Positions 57,243-64,000 of a stretch of DNA of 64,000 nucleotides are shown here, piece by piece (within the stretch, counting starts at the first letter, position 1; every line of letters starts with the position of its first letter). The stretch covers positions 496,001-560,000 of the forward strand of contig NW_026570310.1 in the NCBI RefSeq assembly GCF_019649055.1, in the 5' to 3' direction. This DNA is from Paramacrobiotus metropolitanus. Taxonomy: Eukaryota; Tardigrada; Eutardigrada; Parachela; Macrobiotidae. Under the pieces are notes generated by a model that did no database searches, had not been told where the DNA came from, and worked only from the letters and a program-made list of their open reading frames with translations. The position numbers and the translations under genes were made by a program.

Positions 57243-60200
57243 CTCGCTACTCCAGTCGGCCTCGCCCTTCTTCCGCTTCGTTCCCTTCGCCGCCGGCTCC
57301 TTGACCGCCGCCGGTTCCTTAGCCGCCGCCGGCTGCCCAGCCGTGCCGGGCGAGTTTGTACCTGCAGGCACAGTGATGGGTTCGGACGGCGTGCTCGCGA
57401 AAATTGGCGGGTCGGTGGTGGTGGCGGAGACTGTCATTGTTAACGTCGGCGCCGGAGCCAATGCCGAAGAATCCGCTGGCGTTGGCCCCGCATTGCTTAT
57501 CACCATCTGTGGCAGACTGTCAGAGGTGGAGATCAGCTCCGTGTTTGTCGGCGTGGATGCGAAAGCCGATCCGAGCTCCAATGCTGACCGTTCGGGAGCT
57601 GATTCAGCGGCGGGATTGGCCAGGGAAGGTATCGCTGGTGCGATACCCGGTGATCCATGGTCAAGTCAACTGCGTCCGCCGTCGATGGGGTCAAAAGCGT
57701 GGGAGTCGAGCTGCCGCTATCGGCTGATCGGGCGTCGGTCGTCGTGCCCGATACATTATTCGGCTTCGCACCCATCGGCTCGGCGAGCGGCTGCTGCAGA
57801 GATTCAGCCGTTTCGCTGGTCAGGCTGACGGTCGGCTCTTTGGCTGGTGGTAGCTCGGTGGCGACGGTTGGTCGGCCGGATAGGTCGATCGTGGACGGCG
57901 GGGTTCCTGGCACTGCAGAAGGTACCGAAGCAGCAGCCGCTGTCGTGGGGATCGGGGGAGTCGGAGTCGGGTTCTCGGCCGCGTTGCTAGAGGAGGACGG
58001 TTTAGGCGGCAGTGTGCACGTTTTAGTCGCCTGGGACGGGGTAGAAGCCGTCTCCGCTGGTGTTAAAGTCCTTGTACTCGTCGTCGGTTTTGGAACTGCA
58101 GGCAATTTCTTAGCGCGAAGGTCAGCCAGCTAAAAACTCGGGAACATTACCCACAGCAGAACGAATATTTGCAAGAGGCAGAATACGCACGGATACTTAC
58201 CACATTTTGCCATTTGCTAGCTAAGTAAAACGTCCATGTGAATTTTCCGCCTTGATGGATAAGTAGACGTACTGCGTGGCACACACAGTCCCAGAACTCC
58301 TGCACATCCTCAAAATCGCTAGGATGCGCCGCTGCCGGCAGCAGGTTAACCAGCTTCAGTGGACCCATGTAACCGCCCAGACTTTCGTTGTCGACACCGC
58401 TTTTGCTGCAATTGACGTTGATTTTTTGGCAGAAAACCGGGCTCTCCAGAGCTTTGTACAGGGGAATAATGCGGTCCATTACCCGGTCGGGGATTTGCGA
58501 CACTCGAACAAACGATCGGTAGTACTTCTGAGCGGTTGATTTTTTGGTCCTGTTTACCACATCTGCGTTGGTGGCAAGCAGCCACTTTAAAAATGGGAAA
58601 ACCTCGGCGAATTCCGTACGCGTCTCATTCTCGAAGGCATCCAGCATTTTCGCGTCCTCCTTGCTGCATTTTTTTCTGTTGGCCACCGAGAAGACATCGT
58701 AAAATTCAATGATCGGCCGGTTAAACGCCAGACTGTACTTTTCAGCGACCCGAGCATAAATGCGCCTTGCCATTTCCACCACTTCGTATCCGCTCTGGGG
58801 AAGATGCTCGCACAGCTTCTCTTCCCATCCATGGGCCAGAATCCGGTCAACGTGTTTTTGGCCGCAGTTGTAGAACAGATGCATGTGGACATTCTTAAAC
58901 CGCATCAACGCTGCTACCTTGCACCGTTGAACGCCGTCGAGAACGCTGACCTTGGCTGTGCGCGTCAACAGGCCAGCCAGTGCCTCATCTCGGCTTCCAA
59001 AATGTCCCTGGATCAACCCCACCAGCGTCCATTTCACCGTCAGTTCGCTTTCCTTCTTACCATCCATGTGGACGTGGGTTTTCTTAATGTACACTGGATT
59101 TGGCGGTCGAACACCGGGAATACCGGGCTCCGGATCGATCTGGTCAAGTGGCAGTGGGCCTGAAAACGCGAATTTATCGGCCATTAGCTCCGGGGTCGTT
59201 TGGTGGGACTTCGCCCATTCCTTGAACAGCTCAGTTGAGAAATAATGTTCCGTTCTCAGCGATTTTGGCATATCGTCCAGGGTAGGATGGCGCGGAAAGT
59301 TACGCTGCGCCAGTTTTTCCTGAACGGCGCAATTAGTCGCTGCCAGATGGAGCGGCGTCTTCTTATTGTCAAAGCCGTGATCCAGGCCGTCTTCCATCGC
59401 TTTTTTGTCGCAGGGACACTGAACGTGCGGGAATTTTCCGCTCAGCACCAGTTTCGGCCAGAAATCCGGGTCCAGAAAGTTTACGGCCACGGCAAAGTTG
59501 GCGCCGATTTGGCCGCCGACATGTACGACGCCCGGAGAGACAAACATGGTCTGGCCGGCCTTTTGAATCGCAGGATAAATAGGGATTTTTTTCTGCCGCA
59601 TACGCCGAAAAACGAGGAAGAAAACCGCTTTGTGGAAGCTGCTGATGGCCTCAAAGTGACACCAGTTTTTCATATCATATCCTAGCTCTTTCAGAATGTC
59701 TTCTAGAATTGCCTGATAATCCTTGGCATGCTCCGGGGCAATAAAAAGCCAACCCTTATCGTCGCCCCAAATCACCGTGTTGCAAGCCGCCCCATTCAGG
59801 TCTTCACGGTGACTGCCAAAAACGGAGCCTTTTGATGACATTAGGGCTTCAAAGACGTTGATCCCTTTATGCTGTCCTTCCGGTTTTGCTCGAGCCCTGA
59901 GCATGGTCCGAAGGAGACAAATCAGGCCACTATCATCCGGAAGCTAAAAGAAATGAAATAATAAAAACCGAGAAGACGTTGTGGCCGGAAATTTGTTGAG
60001 CGTCACTCATACGTACATTGTCGAAGAGGTCTGGAGTCAGATGACTATAATATGACTCGAATGGAGCGCCCTTTCCCGACTCATGACGTTGCGCTGCCTC
60101 GCCGGCACCAAGCAGCAGCTTCTGGAGTTCAGGTGGCAGACTGGACGACTTCAGCTCTTTCTCTAGAGCCTCTGCCTCCGGCGAAAGATTCTCCAACAGC

Positions 60201-61399
60201 TCGTCGTGGCGCTCCTCCTGCTGCAAGATCATGTCGCTCCACGTCTTGCCTTCGGGAACGCGGTGCTGGGTGCCATCGGAAGTTACCATAACGAGCTCAG
60301 GACCATAGTGCTCAAAAGTCTGCTTGACGAAGTGCACTTTTCCATCACGCTCCAGCTGATGGAAACGGTCGTTGTCAAAAAGCTCCTCTTTGGGGTAAAT
60401 TAACTCCTTGCTGACCTTCGTCTACAAGCATAACGAGCAGTACAGTTAAGGAAATCCACACGAAATCGAGAGAAAGCAGCTTACCGCGCCCGGCGAACCA
60501 TGCCCGTTCCGAGTAGGCCTTACAAAGGTCAGCGAATCCGTCACTAACGTCCCGCCCGTAATTTGCTCTGCTTATATGGATGTTGAATTCCGGCAACCAC
60601 TGAACGAACGGGTCAACCGGCCTGGAAGAATTTATCCCGTGATCCTGTAGATTTAAATGTCGGGTACCATTAAATTTACAAAAATGCTCGTTTCTCAATA
60701 TGGGCATTTTTCTGCTCGTTGAACCAACCACTAACACGTCCATTAACTTTTGACGCAGCTCCGGCGCCAGCGGCCCGTCGGTCCCCCAGCACTCACGCTG
60801 CCCTTCCTGTGTAGGCACGATCGGCTCACTATTCTGCGGCTCTGGTGGTGCTGGCGACATTGCAAAAGCATCGGACGACACTGAGCAGTCGACCGGTTCA
60901 CCATCGTCATCCCTCACGTCGACACCGGCGTCGACGTTCCCGCCGACAACTCCGTCGACGTCGAACTGGCTGCTGCTGTCAGGTGACACAGGTTCAGAAA
61001 GTGGAACACCGCCTTCACCAGATCTTTGAGTGTCTTCGTAGATTGATAAATTACCACGACCCTAAAGATTGCTTCAGGTAAGATAATTATGCACTACTAA
61101 ATCTGCAGTACGTTGTCCTTGCGTACCGCGAATTCTTCTTCGGAAACGAAACTCGATTGCGATACGTTGGCGGGACTGTTCGGCGCATGCTCGCCTATTT
61201 CTGCTAGGGACGCGAGGGCGGTCGCCAGCTCGGCTTCCTGCTCCTGGGCCGCTTGGTCTATGTAGTCGGAATTTAATGGGATAAGCTTAGTGCTGCTGGC
61301 AAAAGCATTACAAAGGTGTGCTTCCCGTTCGGCAGCGTTGCGGAAGACGGGAGGAATGGTCGGCTCCGGCTGCTTCGCGGGCTTACGTTTAGGTGCCAT
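57243..61399 (-). CDS. JmjC-domain 2-oxoglutarate dioxygenase with a Pro/Thr-rich linker (5' exons of a JmjC-OTU gene)
   Basis: Exons are about 61,399-61,112, 61,061-60,485, 60,421-60,017, 59,943-58,201 and 58,129-57,243. The first begins MAPKRKPAK, a basic start that could be nuclear. The JmjC core lies in the fourth exon. It has SVFGSHREDLNGAACN with the iron ligands His and Glu (HRE at 59,803-59,811), GWLFIAPEHAKDYQ, and SPGVVHVGGQIGANFAVAVN with the third ligand His at 59,521-59,523. The active site is therefore complete. JmjC enzymes hydroxylate or demethylate proteins, often histone lysines; the substrate here is unknown. A single ankyrin-like KTPLHLAA follows. The fifth exon is Pro/Thr/Ala-rich and changes frame near 57.6 kb. 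The junction of the second and third exons also does not keep phase, so the model has two uncertain points. Confidence 0.7.
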
Positions 61400-61749
61400 C
61401 TACTGTGATACGAACCCCGGTAAGAATGATTCAGAGCTATATGACGGGCGGCAGAACGGCTGCTCGAGAGGGCGCACTGTCGGCGATTAGTTACGGTGAT
61501 GTCTTTGTATTTCTTATTACTTTTTCATAGTTCTTTATGAAATTGTTAGGCACGTGTATCGCGCCCGGCTCTTCCTAACTTTTGCTACAGCCAGTCCACA
61601 AAAACCCTGTCACAACAAATATTCTTCTCCAAACAAGACAACCATCACAACCACAGCTACATTACCCAGGAAAATAAAAGAACAGACCTAGCAAACCAAA
61701 AAGAAACGCTACCACACTAAGCCGCATCAAACCCAACGACACTACAACA

Positions 61750-63165
61750 CTATGCCCCACGCATCCGCTCTCGCGCCTCCGCCCGAATGCGCTGCTTGCG
61801 CCGCCCCTTCTGGCCCTTCTTCTGGTCGCGATAGTGTTTCTTCCGGCTTGGTTTCTGCCGATCCTTCTTTCGAAAAGCGTGGGTTTGCTTGTTGCGAATT
61901 CGGTTATGCACCTTCCTGGCCTCCTCCTCGCGCTCTTGCTGCCGTTTCGCCCGCTCAGCCTCATCGCGTGCCTCCCGCTCCTTGCGCTCCCGCCGCTCTT
62001 TCCTCTTGCGCGCGCGCTCCCGCTCGGCCTCCTCATCGGCCAGCTTCTTGGCCTCCTCCTCGCGCTGCAGCTTACGCTTGGCGTCCTCTTCATCACGTTG
62101 ACGCTGTTGCTCGGCTTTCTCGGCATCACGCTGCCGCTGCCGCTCGGCCTCCTCCTCCGCCCGCTTACTGTCCACGCGTTCCTGCTCTTGGCGAACGGCC
62201 TTCTTCCCATCCTCCAGTGCGCGGCGCCGGTCGCGCAGGATGCCATCTACGAGGGTGAAGGACCGCGACAGGCGACGGTAGAACCTCCCGTAGTTCTCGT
62301 GGTCGATGTGGATCCCGTCTTTCCGCATTGTGATGGGGTGGGGCAGCTTAACAAAGGCCCACTCAACCCGGCGCCACTGACAGAACTCCAGCAGCTTGTC
62401 ATTGAGGCACTTGACGGCCGCCTCGCAGGTGTTCAGGTTCCGTTTCTCCGGCCCGATTCGGCAGTTAGGGTGACGGCCGTCCTCAAGGAAATATGGGACG
62501 CTCACCACGTGGATTTGGCTGAACCATCGCTCCAAATCATGGCGGAAGTCGTAGAGCGCATTGGTGACCTCCCCGACGCACTGGTCGATCTCCGACATGC
62601 GGCCTCCTTCACGCCAAAACAGGGCCAGGTCGTTGGTCCCGCCCATCAGGACCAGACGTTTCCGGTCGACATTGTCCGGCAGGCTCGGGAAGCCATGACG
62701 GAAGTCGGGCTTTGCGATTTGAGGGTAGTACTCGCTCCACAGCTTTGCGGACAGCGCCTCTACAACCTGCCGCATGGTCGCCCCGGCCACGCTGTGCATG
62801 TATGTAGGAAGGCCGTTGATGCAGACGAACACTCGGCCAGGAACAGTGCCGGGAGCACGGAACCCACGTTTCTCCGACGACTCCTGGGCATCGGGGTCGA
62901 TGGCGGCGCAGAACCCGGTTTCACGCAGCTCCGAGTCGCCGAAAAGGAGTTCATCGGCTCGCTTGAGGTTGCCCGCACTCTCCACGTTGGAATGGCGATC
63001 TTTCTTGCGCAGAACGAAGAAGGGCGGCGGAAAATCAGCAGCGGGAAGGATCGGATACAGGAAGGGATTCATGGTGCCGCGCAGCGCAACACGACCTACG
63101 AGTGAACGGTAAGACCATGCATGCAACAAAAAAATCATGTATTTATGCCTATGTGCAAGCTGCAA
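61750..63165 (-). CDS. SGNH/GDSL hydrolase with a long charged coiled coil
   Basis: 471 residues from the first ATG at 63,165; the ATG at 63,072 (MNPFLYPILP) gives 440 and is equally plausible. The SGNH esterase blocks are present: GDSELRETGF with the nucleophile Ser (block I), LMGGTNDLALF with the Asn (block III) and DGIHIDHENY with the Asp-x-x-His pair (block V). The third of the protein after about residue 315 is Glu/Arg/Lys-rich (EEEAERQRQRDAEKAEQQRQ and similar), predicted to form a long single helix or coiled coil, ending in a strongly basic tail. SGNH domains hydrolyse esters and occur in ORF1 of some LINEs and in other large transposons. The plus-strand frame at 61,834-63,105 is only its mirror. 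It lies upstream of the JmjC-OTU gene on the same strand. Confidence 0.8.
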   Translation of the reverse strand: MQLAHRHKYMIFLLHAWSYRSLVGRVALRGTMNPFLYPILPAADFPPPFFVLRKKDRHSNVESAGNLKRADELLFGDSELRETGFCAAIDPDAQESSEKRGFRAPGTVPGRVFVCINGLPTYMHSVAGATMRQVVEALSAKLWSEYYPQIAKPDFRHGFPSLPDNVDRKRLVLMGGTNDLALFWREGGRMSEIDQCVGEVTNALYDFRHDLERWFSQIHVVSVPYFLEDGRHPNCRIGPEKRNLNTCEAAVKCLNDKLLEFCQWRRVEWAFVKLPHPITMRKDGIHIDHENYGRFYRRLSRSFTLVDGILRDRRRALEDGKKAVRQEQERVDSKRAEEEAERQRQRDAEKAEQQRQRDEEDAKRKLQREEEAKKLADEEAERERARKRKERRERKEREARDEAERAKRQQEREEEARKVHNRIRNKQTHAFRKKDRQKPSRKKHYRDQKKGQKGRRKQRIRAEARERMRGA

Positions 63166-64000
63166 TAGTGCGCCCTCTCTCTCTCAAGCAGTTCAAGTCT
63201 ATATATTTGATCTGATTTTCAAAATACCTTCTCTTGACACTTTGCACACCCGCTTCTACTTGCTGATGTTGCTGCTTAGCTAAACAAGCTAAAAATCAAA
63301 TGCAAAAAATGTTATCAAAAATACTCACATAACTCAATTTGTGATTTTACATTGAACTTGGAAATGAAAACTCATCAGCTTGTTGTTATTTGACTAACAT
63401 TCTTAAAGCTACCAGACTTAAATTGCTGCTATACAGAAACTACATACTCCGACATATTCTGCTAACGAGATATCTGTACAGTTAATCATACGAATAACAT
63501 GGGAATAATAAACTGTATACAGGAAAATAATAATATCTTTTAACTTAAGGAACTGTCTCACGCTTAACGTACGCTGAATTGAAATGCATTTTTATATCGT
63601 AATTCTGGCTTGCAAGTACATAAGCTGTACAAAACTTCTATATCATAGACACCTGTATCATATCCTGCTCTTATGTTTATACAGAAACTTTATGTACCTG
63701 CTGTTTTACTTGCGCGAGTACGTTTTACCCGCACAAGGCCCACAGTAGTCCCGAGTTTCCCCAGAGGGTAACACCAGGTCTAACTGCGGATGAAGCTGTC
63801 GGTCCGAGTTGGATAACGCCAGACCGAACAGCTGTTCCAGGAATGCGTCCGAATTCCCAACAGCAGACGGCCCACGGCACGGTGGTTGGAAGCAGCGGGA
63901 GTATCCGGCAGGAACTTGGGACTGGAGGACGTGTAGCGGCAGAACCCGTCGATCCCGAGTATATCTATAAATCAGACAAAATAAATGTAGTTATCATCAT
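63166..64000. other. AT-rich end of the window
   Basis: No gene seen. A minus-strand TATATAG at about 63,200 could serve the hydrolase. The last 300 nt turn GC-richer but have no long frame. Confidence 0.35.

Noticed and set aside
57301-58133. Gly/Val/Ala-rich plus-strand frames
   Set aside because: Antisense of the Pro/Thr-rich linker exon of the JmjC-OTU gene.
61834-63105. 423-codon leucine-rich plus-strand frame
   Set aside because: Mirror of the SGNH hydrolase coding strand; the leucine runs arise from antisense Glu/Lys/Arg codons.

Overview
The window looks like a piece of an invertebrate animal genome, possibly an arthropod or tardigrade; I cannot name the species. The evidence is genes split by short GT-AG introns (about 50-150 nt), TATA-box promoters, AATAAA poly(A) signals, and relics of Helitron, R2-like LINE, Ty3/gypsy and Maverick/adintovirus-type elements. 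I recognised no bacterial operons, CRISPR arrays, rRNA or tRNA genes.

Layout. 0-2.6 kb holds a decayed capsid block (minor capsid, small basic protein, major capsid, all minus strand) of a Maverick/adintovirus-like element, next to the spliced tail of an unknown acidic protein. 3.5-4.7 kb is a broken Helitron Rep domain. 9,662-15,551 is a complete but inactivated Ty3/gypsy element with 228-bp LTRs and a 4-bp target duplication. 16.5-16.9 kb is a second capsid relic. 18.3-21.5 kb is an R2-like LINE relic split by a 647-bp foldback element. 22,110-22,569 is a TA-flanked MITE, and 24.5-24.8 kb is the 3' tail of another non-LTR reverse transcriptase. Much of 24.8-31.9 kb is unannotatable. 31,976-34,851 is a spliced LRR/mucin-like membrane protein gene that looks cellular.

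35.2-55.0 kb is the most interesting part: a largely intact, compact, spliced virus-like block. It encodes a Maverick-type integrase, minor capsid, basic core-like protein, major capsid, protein-primed-type DNA polymerase B and an FtsK/HerA-type packaging ATPase. It adds genes not usual for small elements of this class: thymidylate kinase, ribonucleotide reductase small subunit, two BIR proteins, a tandem dsRNA-binding-domain protein, a small protein with an eIF2-beta-like zinc ribbon, a PC4-like protein and a membrane protein. The first two would feed dNTP supply. The polymerase, ATPase, integrase and capsid genes would replicate, package and insert the genome. The BIR, dsRNA-binding and eIF2-beta-like proteins are candidates for acting on host death, RNA sensing and translation. 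Most genes have their own TATA box, sometimes inside the preceding gene. I found no terminal inverted repeats, so the borders are not fixed.

55.3-63.1 kb is visibly more GC-rich and holds two minus-strand genes. One is a ten-exon gene joining a JmjC dioxygenase domain to an OTU cysteine-protease domain through a Pro/Thr-rich linker. The other, upstream of it, is an SGNH/GDSL hydrolase with a long charged helix. Whether they belong to the neighbouring virus-like block or to a separate mobile unit is open. The last 0.8 kb shows nothing I can annotate.
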